Below, piece after piece: positions 6,663 through 13,400 of a stretch of DNA of 15,866 nucleotides. How positions within the stretch are numbered: the stretch's first letter is position 1; each line of letters begins with the position of its first letter. This stretch comes from Acidisphaera sp035272265. GTDB lineage: Bacteria; Pseudomonadota; Alphaproteobacteria; Acetobacterales; Acetobacteraceae. Location: positions 1 through 15,866 of the forward strand of contig DATEQV010000266.1 in NCBI GenBank assembly GCA_035272265.1, in the 5' to 3' direction. The position numbers were made by a program, and so were the translations under genes. The notes beneath the pieces were generated by a model that saw only the letters and a program-made list of their open reading frames with translations, did no database searches and was not told the DNA's origin.

Positions 6663-7948
6663 CCGAACACCCGACGCCCGGCCTTCCAGGTGCCGAGCAC
6701 CCGGCCCTCCAGCGCGCGGCCGTCGAACGGCGTGTTCTGCGACTTGCCCGGCAGCTTGCCGGCTTCGACCTGCCAGGCGCGCTCGGGGTGGAACAGGCAG
6801 AGGTCAGCGGGCGCGCCCTTGGCCAGCCGGCCGGCGTCGTAATCGAGCAGGCGGGCGGGGCGGGACGTCAGCAGCGCGATCGCGGCCTGCAGCGTCAGCG
6901 TGCCGGCGTGGACCTGCGCGAGCGTCACCCCCAGCAGCGTCGCGAGGCCGGTGCCGCCGGGCGCGGCCTGGGCGAAAGGCAGGCGCTTGTCGTCGGCGTC
7001 GCGCGGCTGGTGGTCCGAGGCGACGGCGTCGATCGTGCCGTCGGCGAGCGCCGCGGCGACCGCCAGCCGGTCGGATTCCGGCCGCAGCGGGGGCGACAGC
7101 TTCGCGTAGGTGCGGAAGTCGCCGATCGCCGTCTCGTTGAGGTCGAAATACGGGGGTGCGGTGTCGCAGGTCACCGCGATGCCGTCCGACTTGGCGCGCC
7201 GGATCAGGTCGAGCGCGGCGGCGGTGGAGACGTGGGCGAAATGGACGGCGCCGCCGGTCAGGGCGGCGAGCCGGATGTCACGCGCGACCTGGATCGCCTC
7301 GGCGGCGGCGGGGACCGAGGGCAGGCCGAGACGGGTGGCGAGCGCGCCCTCGGTTGCCGCCGCGCCGTCGGCGAGGCTCGGGTCCTCGGGGTGCTGGATG
7401 ATGCGGGCGCCGAAGCCGCGCGCGTAGGACAGCGCGAGGCGCATCAGGCGAGCGGGGCCGACGGCGCGGCTGCCGTCGGTGAAGGCGACGGCGCCGGCTT
7501 CGCGCAGCAGGCCGAGTTCGGCCAGTTCCTCGCCCGCGCAGCCGCGCGTGACGGCGGCGCAGGGCAGGATGGTGAGGCTGCCGGTCTCCTCGCCGCGCGC
7601 CCGCAGCAGCCGCACCATCGCCGGGTCGTCGATGGCGGGGCGGGTTTCGGGCAGCGACGCGAGCGTGGTGATGCCGCCGGCCGCGGCGGCGACGGCGGCC
7701 GAGGCGATGGTTTCGCGGTATTCGAAGCCGGGCTCGCCGAGTGCGGCGCGCATGTCGATCAGGCCGGGGCAGAGGATGGCGCCCTCGTCGGCTTCGATCA
7801 CGTCGACGCCGTCGGGCCGGCCGAGCGAGGCGCCGAGGTCGGCGATGACGCCGTCGCGCACCAGCAGGTCGCCGCGCGCGATGTCGGTGTCGGCGTCGAG
7901 CAGTCGGACGCCGGTGATGAGGACGTCGCGGGTCAGGGGGGCGTGCAT
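6659..7948 (-). CDS. pyrC: Dihydroorotase-like protein, probably non-catalytic (PyrC' type)
   Basis: A 429-residue amidohydrolase-fold protein of the dihydroorotase family. The overall pattern is intact: PGLIDM (61-66), AGAVAFTDGS (about 151-160), HFAHVSTAAALDLI (236-249), YAKLSPPLRP (281-290), ASDHQP (310-315) and GLATLLGVTL. The metal-binding DxHxHxREPG motif reads DMRAALGEPG, so both histidines and the substrate-binding arginine are lost. The later PHH position reads PPY. In organisms with such proteins it acts as a structural partner of aspartate carbamoyltransferase (PyrB) while another PyrC does the catalysis. Here pyrB is not directly upstream. ATG 7948 fits homolog starts. An in-frame GTG at 8011 with a strong GGAGGA close by would add 21 residues and cannot be excluded. 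Confidence 0.88.
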   Translation of the reverse strand: MHAPLTRDVLITGVRLLDADTDIARGDLLVRDGVIADLGASLGRPDGVDVIEADEGAILCPGLIDMRAALGEPGFEYRETIASAAVAAAAGGITTLASLPETRPAIDDPAMVRLLRARGEETGSLTILPCAAVTRGCAGEELAELGLLREAGAVAFTDGSRAVGPARLMRLALSYARGFGARIIQHPEDPSLADGAAATEGALATRLGLPSVPAAAEAIQVARDIRLAALTGGAVHFAHVSTAAALDLIRRAKSDGIAVTCDTAPPYFDLNETAIGDFRTYAKLSPPLRPESDRLAVAAALADGTIDAVASDHQPRDADDKRLPFAQAAPGGTGLATLLGVTLAQVHAGTLTLQAAIALLTSRPARLLDYDAGRLAKGAPADLCLFHPERAWQVEAGKLPGKSQNTPFDGRALEGRVLGTWKAGRRVFG

Positions 7949-8056
7949 GGGGGTCGGCTGCAATCTCTCAGGCCGCTCGCCGGGGCGCAACGGTGGCGAA
8001 TTGAACCGCACTGTTCCTCCGCCGAAGGCGAGATGCCGAGCCGGCGCCCGGCACTG

Positions 8057-8347
8057 TTAAGGGGTGATCGCTCTCGTGCAATCGTAGATCGCCCCGCCAT
8101 CGTCCTGAAGCATGTCCCAATCCGGCGTGCCCCAGAACTCGAAAAATTCTCGTGCCTCTGGCGAGCTTGCGAGGTGCTCGGCGAGCTTTGCAACCTCCGT
8201 GCGGACCCGCTCGCGGAATGTGTCCTCCGCGGCTTGGTTGACCACCTTTGTCACAAGCGTGTCCAACGTGACACCGAGCGATTGCGCTTTCCACTCGAGC
8301 GCCTCGCGCAGGGTTTTGCTCAAGCGAATTGTGAGTTCCTTGGTCAT
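8057..8347 (-). CDS. Ribbon-helix-helix-like small protein (orphan antitoxin-like)
   Basis: A 96-residue protein whose N-terminal part, KELTIRLSKTLREALEWKA then LGVTLDTLVTKVVNQA, has the strand-helix-helix pattern of CopG/Arc-type DNA-binding proteins. The second half is acidic and aromatic (AREFFEFWGTPDWDMLQDD), as expected for a toxin-binding tail, but I do not recognise it. No toxin-like frame lies directly next to it: the upstream neighbour is an unrelated unrecognised gene 109 nt away and the downstream neighbour is pyrC'. It occupies the place where pyrB would be expected. A reasonable promoter precedes it. The RHH call is by pattern only. Confidence 0.65.
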   Translation of the reverse strand: MTKELTIRLSKTLREALEWKAQSLGVTLDTLVTKVVNQAAEDTFRERVRTEVAKLAEHLASSPEAREFFEFWGTPDWDMLQDDGGAIYDCTRAITP

Positions 8348-8381
8348 GCGAACGTCTCGTAATGGATGCGCCTACTATGGG

Positions 8382-8410
8382 AATACAACGTAGTCTCCGG
8401 CGAGTGACAA
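8382..8410 (-). promoter_or_regulatory. Possible sigma70 promoter for the RHH-like gene
   Basis: On the minus strand TTGTCA (8405-8410) and TGTATT (8382-8387) are separated by 17 nt, 35 nt upstream of the ATG at 8347. Matches are 5/6 and 4/6 to the consensus. Short inverted arms (ACTA/TAGT) flank the -10 region, a possible but weak operator for an autoregulating RHH protein. Confidence 0.4.
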
Positions 8411-8456
8411 TGCCACGCACCACAACCTCAGAGGGATGTCGCCAGCCTCAGGTCCA

Positions 8457-8840
8457 CTAAGTTGCGAGCTGGCTCGAATGTGCCTTGTGCGCCGCCATCA
8501 GCTCTGTTTCTGACGGTGGATAGACATCGTACCAATCATAGTCGTACACGTTCTCTCGCTGTGCATCGATAGTTGCCGGGTCGATCGGGATGTCCGCTCC
8601 CGGTGTACCTCGATGTTTGCCGACGACGATCGAGGTAAGCGGCGGCAAGCCGCTATCGATACACCAGAAGGCTATATGACCAAGGATTTCGTCGAGGACG
8701 CCAGGCGCATCCTTCCGATACATCAGACGCGACAACCCCAGATAAGTCGTTGTTTGACGGTTCATCGCATGGCCGATCAGTATCTGCCACGCCTGCAGCG
8801 CTCGCGCAGGATGAGCCGATTTCGGGTTGAAGCTTTTCAT
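8457..8840 (-). CDS. Conserved-looking hypothetical protein, function unknown
   Basis: A 127-residue soluble protein. The first part, ALQAWQILIGHAMNRQT then TYLGLSRLMY (residues 14-41), looks like a winged-helix region; the spacing Q-T-x-T-Y recalls, weakly, alkyltransferase-like proteins. The middle, EILGHIAFWCIDSGLPPLTS (51-70), leads to IVVGKHRGTPG (71-81). The C-terminus contains a striking aromatic/acidic stretch, YDYDWYDVYPPSETEL. I do not recognise a named family. Start choice: the ATG at 8840 follows GGTGGGGGTGAT; a TTG at 8876 would add 12 residues. It is separated from its neighbours by 37-109 nt and may be a single-gene accessory insert. Confidence 0.65.
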   Translation of the reverse strand: MKSFNPKSAHPARALQAWQILIGHAMNRQTTTYLGLSRLMYRKDAPGVLDEILGHIAFWCIDSGLPPLTSIVVGKHRGTPGADIPIDPATIDAQRENVYDYDWYDVYPPSETELMAAHKAHSSQLAT

Positions 8841-8913
8841 TCGGATCACCCCCACCTTGACGTTTCGTGGCGCCAATTAACCCGGTGAACAGCCCTGAGG
8901 AAGCCAGCTTGGA

Positions 8914-10566
8914 TCAATCCGCCCCCGTCGCGGCCCGCACCAGGTAGTCGTTGTACTTCGCCCGCAGCGCCGTCTTCAGCAGCTTGCCGGTGGCGGTGTG
9001 CGGCAGTTCGTCGACCACCAGCACCGCGTCGGGCGTCCACCATTTCGCGATCTTGCCCTCGTAGAAGGCGATCAGGTCGTCGCCGTGGATCGTCACGCCC
9101 GGCTTCGGCACCACCAGCAGCAGCGGCCGCTCGTCCCATTTCGGATGACGCGCGGCGATCACCGCCGCCTCGATCACGTCGGGATGCGAGACCGCGATGT
9201 TTTCGAGCGCAATCGAGCTGATCCACTCGCCGCCCGACTTGATGACGTCCTTGGAGCGGTCGGTGATCTCCATGTAGCCGTCGGGGTCGATCGTGCAGAC
9301 ATCGCCGGTAGCGAACCAGCCCTCGTCGTCCGTCGCACTCCCCGCCTCGTCGCCGAAATAGGCGCCGGCGATCCACGGGCCGCGGATCTTCAGGTCGCCG
9401 AACGCCACGCCGTCCCACGGCAGTTCATGCCCGTCGGGGCCGACGATCTTCAGGTCGGCGCCGAAGATCGCGCGACCCTGCTTGAGCATGTGCGCGTGGC
9501 GCTGCGCCATTCCCCAGCCTTCCTGCCCGGGCTTGGGCGAGTTGTACGAACCGAGCGGACTGGTCTCCGTCATGCCCCACGCATGCTCGACGCGGATGCC
9601 GTATTCCTGGTCGAACGCCTCGATCAGCAGGCCCGGACAGGCGGAGCCGCCGATCACGAGGCGCTTGACCGTCTCCAGGCGCTGGCCGCTCGCGCGCAGG
9701 TGCTGCAGCAGGCCGAGCCACACCGTCGGCACGCCGGCCGAGACAGTCACGCGCTCGTCGTTCATCAGCTTCGCGACACTCGGGCCGTCGAGGTGGCGGC
9801 CCGGCATGACGAAGCTGGCGCCCGCCATCATGGCGGAGAACGGCATGCCCCAGGCGTTCACGTGGAACATCGGCACGACCGGCATCGCGCGGTCGGTCGC
9901 GCGCAGCCCGAACACGTCGGCCTGGTTGGTGGCATACGCGTGCAGCAGCGTCGAGCGGTGGCTGTACAGCACGCCCTTCGGCTTGCCGGTGGTGCCGGAC
10001 GTGTAGCACAGGATGCAGGCGGTGTTCTCGTCGAACACCGGCCAGTCGAAGGCGTCGGACGCAGGTTCGACGATGTCCTCGTAGCACAGCAGCTGCATGC
10101 CGGCGGGCAGCGTCAGGTCCGGCATCTGCGACGTCTCGCACAGCATCACCACCGCGCGCACGCCGGGTGCGATGCGGTCGGCGATCGCGGTGATGATCGG
10201 CGCGAAGGTGGTGTCCACCAGCAGGATGCCGTCGCCGGCGTGGTCGATGATGTAGGCGATGTCGTCGGGGTGCAGGCGCGGGTTGACCGTGTGCATCACC
10301 GCGCCCGTGCCGGTGACGCCGTAGTAGATCTCCAGGTGCCGGTAGCTGTTCCAGGCGAGCGTGCCGACCCGGTCCGACGGCTGCATGCCCAGCGCCTGCA
10401 GCCCGTTGGCGAGCTTGCGGGCGCGGACCGCCATCTCGCGGATGGTGCAGCGATGGATCGCGCCGTCGACCAGCTTGGAGACGATCTCCGCGTTGGCGTG
10501 ATGGCGCGCCGCATGGCGCAGCAGCGACGAGATCAGCAGCGGATGCGGCTGCATCAGACCGAGCAT
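8914..10566 (-). CDS. Acyl-CoA synthetase (AMP-forming; AlkK/DmdB-like fatty acid-CoA ligase)
   Basis: A 550-residue ANL-superfamily adenylating enzyme that would activate a carboxylic acid to its acyl-CoA through an acyl-AMP. Core motifs in order: YTSGTTGKPKGV (188-199), AWGMTETSPLGS (329-340), EGWFATGDV (415-423), DRSKDVIKSGGEWIS (436-450), and the C-terminal catalytic lysine K528 in PHTATGKLLKTALR. The start, MLGLMQPHPLLISSLLRHAAR, resembles medium-chain ligases AlkK and methylmercaptopropionate ligase DmdB, so a medium-chain or short branched substrate is likely, but the substrate cannot be set from sequence. The ATG at 10566 is preceded by GGGGGAGAC; that site is part of a perfect inverted repeat, so translation may be controlled. 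Upstream in-frame codons belong to another frame's hepT stub. Confidence 0.93.
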   Translation of the reverse strand: MLGLMQPHPLLISSLLRHAARHHANAEIVSKLVDGAIHRCTIREMAVRARKLANGLQALGMQPSDRVGTLAWNSYRHLEIYYGVTGTGAVMHTVNPRLHPDDIAYIIDHAGDGILLVDTTFAPIITAIADRIAPGVRAVVMLCETSQMPDLTLPAGMQLLCYEDIVEPASDAFDWPVFDENTACILCYTSGTTGKPKGVLYSHRSTLLHAYATNQADVFGLRATDRAMPVVPMFHVNAWGMPFSAMMAGASFVMPGRHLDGPSVAKLMNDERVTVSAGVPTVWLGLLQHLRASGQRLETVKRLVIGGSACPGLLIEAFDQEYGIRVEHAWGMTETSPLGSYNSPKPGQEGWGMAQRHAHMLKQGRAIFGADLKIVGPDGHELPWDGVAFGDLKIRGPWIAGAYFGDEAGSATDDEGWFATGDVCTIDPDGYMEITDRSKDVIKSGGEWISSIALENIAVSHPDVIEAAVIAARHPKWDERPLLLVVPKPGVTIHGDDLIAFYEGKIAKWWTPDAVLVVDELPHTATGKLLKTALRAKYNDYLVRAATGAD

Positions 10567-10570
10567 GGAC

Positions 10571-10610
10571 GTCTCCCCCGTAGGGCCCCGTTGGGGGGCT
10601 GGGGGGAGAC
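10571..10610 (-). promoter_or_regulatory. Hairpin covering the ribosome binding site of the acyl-CoA ligase
   Basis: GTCTCCCCC (10571-10579) and GGGGGAGAC (10602-10610) are a perfect 9-bp inverted repeat. An inner 5-bp stem (GCCCC 10585-10589 with GGGGC 10595-10599) has a 5-nt loop. In the minus-strand mRNA the downstream arm is the GGGGGAGAC that serves as ribosome binding site 4 nt before the ligase ATG. The upstream arm starts with the last base of the hepT' stop codon. Ribosomes ending on hepT' would cover the upstream arm and free the site. No T-run follows, so a terminator is unlikely. The structure is seen; the regulatory role is inferred. Confidence 0.55.
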
Positions 10611-10762
10611 TAAAGCACCATTCCGCGGGGCACGGGATGCCCAATTGTCCCGCTTCGGAGTGAGCCAAACGCCGCCCGGTCCATTCCCTTCACATAGCTT
10701 CGGATCAGGTGAATGTTCTGCAGAAGGTCCTGGAATCGGACCTTGGGGCGGCTAGAAGGCAC
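10610..10762 (-). pseudogene. hepT remnant (HEPN/DUF86 toxin N-terminus, 50 codons)
   Basis: A frame starting at GTG 10762, overlapping the end of the nucleotidyltransferase gene by 11 nt, reads VPSSRPKVRFQDLLQNIHL then IRSYVKGMDRAAF. This matches the start of HepT/DUF86 HEPN proteins, which follow mntA in MntA-HepT toxin-antitoxin pairs. Similarity ends at about residue 33; the rest (GSLRSGTIGHPVPRGMVL) looks like readthrough of foreign sequence to TAG at 10610-10612. A full HepT is about 110-140 residues long and carries the RNase Rx4-6H motif in its C-terminal half, which is missing here. The toxin is therefore dead, although the short frame could still be translated. Confidence 0.7.
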
Positions 10763-11075
10763 GCACGCCTTCCTCGGCGATGATCCGCCTGAGGCGCGGA
10801 CGGGCTGCTGGCTCTTCCACGAGGTCCACGTCACACCCGAGAAGCCCGACCAGGTGCTCGCGGAGAGCCTCCAGCCGGCCGAAGTGATCGAATCCTCCCG
10901 ACGAGAAGTCGGGGCCGGGGCGAATCGCCAGATCGATCTCCGACGAGATGGTTGCCTCGCTGCGGGCACGTGATCCGAACAACGTGATCGCCTCGATCCC
11001 GCGCGCCCGCAGGTCCGCTTCATGAGCCCGCAGGACTGCCAGCAACTCAGATCGCCAATGGTGCCCCTCAGCCAT
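10752..11075 (-). CDS. MntA-type minimal nucleotidyltransferase (antitoxin-like)
   Basis: A 107-residue minimal nucleotidyltransferase of the MNT/MntA class. In characterised MntA-HepT systems MntA transfers AMP to the HEPN toxin and so inactivates it. The fold signature is present: AITLFGSRARSEAT (29-42) and SSEIDLAI (44-51), then CDVDLVEE (81-88) with the third acidic residue. The catalytic pattern GSx10DxD reads GSx10ExD, since the first aspartate is E46. The ATG at 11075 is chosen because relatives start near here and GAGG lies just upstream. Its partner hepT follows with overlap but is truncated, so the unit is decaying. It sits 53 nt after phaZ on the same strand. Confidence 0.82.
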   Translation of the reverse strand: MAEGHHWRSELLAVLRAHEADLRARGIEAITLFGSRARSEATISSEIDLAIRPGPDFSSGGFDHFGRLEALREHLVGLLGCDVDLVEEPAARPRLRRIIAEEGVRAF

Positions 11076-11128
11076 GCCTCGAATGTAAGGGAGACGAGGC
11101 CTGGCTGCGAGCGCTGCGAGGGGCGGCT

Positions 11129-12424
11129 TTAGTCGGCGGCCGACGACAGGCCGGTCGGGACCGGGAGCAGGTGGTGGCCGGTGAACGGGACGACGTTGCT
11201 GGCGCCGTTGTGGGCGGCGATGAACGACTTGATCCGGGGCGCCACCTCGGTGCGGAACTTCTTGCCGTTGAACAGGCCGTAGTGGCCGACGCCCTGCTGC
11301 TCGAGGTGGTCGCGCATCCCGGCCGGCAGGTTGCGACAGAGCCGGTGCGCCGCGCGGGTCTGGCCGATGCCGGAGATGTCGTCGCGCTCGCCCTCGACGG
11401 TGAACAGCGCCGTGCGCTCGATCGCCTGGCACTGCACCTCGCGCCCGCGGGAGACGAGCAGGCCGCGCGGCAGCAGGTGGTCGTGGAACACGGTCCTGAC
11501 CGTCTGCAGGTAGTACTCCGCCGGCAGGTCCATCACCGCGCGGTACTCTTCGTAGAACTCCCGCTTGCTGCCCAGGCTTTCGCCGTCGCCGTCCACGAGG
11601 TGCTGGAACATCTGCCAGTGCGCCTCGACATGCCGCTCGAGGTTCATCGCCATGAACCCGGCGAGCTGCAGGAAGCCCGGATAGACCTGCCGCATGAAGC
11701 CCGCATTGCCGAACGGCACGGTATGGATCGTGTTGCGCCGGAACCAGTCGATGTCGTGTTCCTTGGCGAAGTTGTTGACGGCGGTCGGCGCCTCGCGCGT
11801 GTCGATCGGACCGCCGATCAGCGTCATCGAGGCGGGGCTGCACTCATCCTTCGCGGCGTTCATCAGCGCGGCGGCCGAAAGCACCGGCACCGCCGGCTGG
11901 CAGACGGCGAGCACATGGGTGCCCGGGCCGAGGTGGTGCAGGAAGCCGATGACCTCGTCGAAATAGTCGTCGAGGTTGAAGTCCGGGCCGTTCGCCGGCA
12001 TGTCGCGCGCGTCGCGCCAGTCGCTGATGTAGACGTCGTGGTCGGGCAGGAAGGCGGCGACGGTGCCGCGCAGCAGCGTGGCGTAGTGGCCCGACAGCGG
12101 GGCGACGATCAGGAGCCGCGGATCATCGGGCCGCTCCTCCTCGCGCCGGAAGCGCTTGAGGTCGACCCACGGGCGGGTCAGCACGACCTCCTCGTGGATC
12201 GGGACGTCGCGGCCGTCGATGCGGGTGTGGGTGTGGCCGAAATTCGGTTTCCCGAACTGGCGCGTGCTGTGCTCGAACGCGTCCAGCGCGGCGGTGGCGA
12301 CGCGGCCGAGCGGCGTCAGGCGGACCGGGTTGAACGGCAGCTCGAGCACCGAGAGGGCGCTGCTGGCGAGCATGCGGAACGGCGACAGCGCGAGGCGCTG
12401 CATTTCATATTGGTGATAAAGCAT
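11129..12424 (-). CDS. phaZ: Intracellular polyhydroxyalkanoate (PHB) depolymerase
   Basis: A 431-residue intracellular PHB depolymerase that breaks down native PHB granules in the cytoplasm to release hydroxybutyrate units. It is an alpha/beta hydrolase using cysteine rather than serine. Here the nucleophile is C175 in HVLAVCQPAVPVL, the acid is probably D348 or D349 in VEGERDDISGIGQT, and the histidine is H381 in GVGHYGLFNGKKF. These match the family triad (C183, D355, H388 in the Cupriavidus enzyme). The N-terminus MLYHQYEMQRLALSPFRML is the usual start. No signal peptide is present, as expected. The upstream SD is weak (AGGAAG about 17 nt before the ATG). It is divergent from the SDR gene across a 280-nt gap. 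Confidence 0.94.
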   Translation of the reverse strand: MLYHQYEMQRLALSPFRMLASSALSVLELPFNPVRLTPLGRVATAALDAFEHSTRQFGKPNFGHTHTRIDGRDVPIHEEVVLTRPWVDLKRFRREEERPDDPRLLIVAPLSGHYATLLRGTVAAFLPDHDVYISDWRDARDMPANGPDFNLDDYFDEVIGFLHHLGPGTHVLAVCQPAVPVLSAAALMNAAKDECSPASMTLIGGPIDTREAPTAVNNFAKEHDIDWFRRNTIHTVPFGNAGFMRQVYPGFLQLAGFMAMNLERHVEAHWQMFQHLVDGDGESLGSKREFYEEYRAVMDLPAEYYLQTVRTVFHDHLLPRGLLVSRGREVQCQAIERTALFTVEGERDDISGIGQTRAAHRLCRNLPAGMRDHLEQQGVGHYGLFNGKKFRTEVAPRIKSFIAAHNGASNVVPFTGHHLLPVPTGLSSAAD

Positions 12425-12658
12425 TGTGTGCCGTTGCTCGCTTCCTGGTGCGTGCCGGTCTATCGCCGGACATCGGATATTGGGTGCATCGAACGACTAG
12501 TAACCCGGCAGGTTGCCCACGGTCTGGGCAGGGCAGGCCAGAGTGGCAAAAGAGTGTTGCCGATCCGCCAACCTTCTCCGAAACTCGCCGGTAATATTGC
12601 GCCTGCGATGCTGCGCTGCGGCAAGCGGCATTTCTGGGGCGAGTGCCCGTGAAATAAG

Positions 12659-12676
12659 CAGCGCTGATATGCGCTG
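12659..12676. repeat. Inverted repeat in the phaZ / SDR divergent intergenic region
   Basis: CAGCGC-TGATAT-GCGCTG is a perfect 6-bp inverted repeat with a 6-nt centre, followed at once by a third copy of the half-site (AGCGCTG, 12677-12683). It lies about 30 nt upstream of the SDR start, where an operator would be expected. The rest of this 280-nt gap (12425-12704) shows a TAATAT -10-like hexamer at 12593-12598 without a convincing -35, and no gene I can support. Confidence 0.35.
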
Positions 12677-12704
12677 AGCGCTGGGCAGGCAGCAAAGGCA
12701 CGTT

Positions 12705-13400
12705 ATGAACGCCAAACACACAGCTTTGATTGTTGGGGCCGGATCGGGACTAAGTGCGTCCATCGCCCGGCTGCTCGCGAGCCGTGGCTATGCCGTTTCA
12801 CTGGCCGCACGAAGTCCCGGAAAGCTGGAAACGCTGGCCACCGGGATCGGCGCCAGCGTGCATTGTTGCGACGCCAGCGACCCACAGCAGGTGGCGGCGC
12901 TGTTCGAGTCGGTGTGCGCCGACACGGGTGTGCCGGACGTTGTGGTGTATAACGCGAGCGGCCGGCTGCGGGGGCCGATCGCGGCGCTTGATCCAGACGC
13001 GGTGCAGGACGCAATCGTCGTCAGCGCCTATGGCGGCTTCCTGGTCGGCCAGCGCGCGGCGCAGCTGATGCTGGCGCGCGGCTCCGGCACGATCCTGTTC
13101 ACCGGCGCCTCGGCCAGCGTGAAGGGCTACGCGCAGTCCGCCCCGTTCGCGATGGGCAAGTTCGCGCTGCGCGGCCTCGCGCAGAGCATGGCCCGGGAGC
13201 TGGCGCCGCGCGGCATCCACGTCGCGCACGTTGTCATCGACGGGGCGATCCGCTCGGCGGCCCGGCCTGATCCGCAAGACGCGCCGGACAGCACGCTCGA
13301 TCCCGACGCCATCGCCGAGACCTACTGCCACCTGATCGACCAGAAGCGCAGCGCCTGGGCGTGGGAGGTCGAGCTGCGGCCCTGGGTCGAGCGGTTCTGA
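12705..13400 (+). CDS. SDR-fold protein with a non-canonical active site
   Basis: A 231-residue short-chain dehydrogenase/reductase-fold protein. The nucleotide-binding start reads ALIVGAGSGLSASIARLLASRG (7-28), with serine in place of the last glycine of GxxxGxG. D59 (CCDASD) and N83 (VYNAS) follow. The active-site region has S135 in TGASAS and K152, but the expected catalytic tyrosine is F148 (PFAMGK). Relatives with the same RGLAQSMARELAPRGIHVAH segment exist and may also lack Tyr, so this may be a divergent SDR subgroup rather than a fresh mutation. AAGG lies about 8 nt before the ATG. The stop overlaps the next gene's ATG by one base (TGATG), so the two are probably co-transcribed. Confidence 0.85.
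   Translation: MNAKHTALIVGAGSGLSASIARLLASRGYAVSLAARSPGKLETLATGIGASVHCCDASDPQQVAALFESVCADTGVPDVVVYNASGRLRGPIAALDPDAVQDAIVVSAYGGFLVGQRAAQLMLARGSGTILFTGASASVKGYAQSAPFAMGKFALRGLAQSMARELAPRGIHVAHVVIDGAIRSAARPDPQDAPDSTLDPDAIAETYCHLIDQKRSAWAWEVELRPWVERF

Noticed and set aside
7949..8056. Possible riboswitch before pyrC' (CTGAGA-like and CTCTCAGG-like strings on the two strands)
   Set aside because: The other conserved elements of TPP or glycine riboswitches are missing or in the wrong order, and the space to the start codon is too short.
8998..10755. A 585-codon plus-strand frame opposite the acyl-CoA ligase
   Set aside because: Antisense shadow of a well-supported AMP-binding enzyme; no independent start signal or domain.
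11171..12652. A 493-codon plus-strand frame opposite phaZ
   Set aside because: Antisense shadow; the PHB depolymerase triad and N-terminus on the minus strand decide the strand.
12405..12719. A 104-codon minus-strand frame in the phaZ/SDR gap
   Set aside because: Overlaps the starts of both flanking genes, lacks a convincing ribosome binding site, and the translation shows no pattern.
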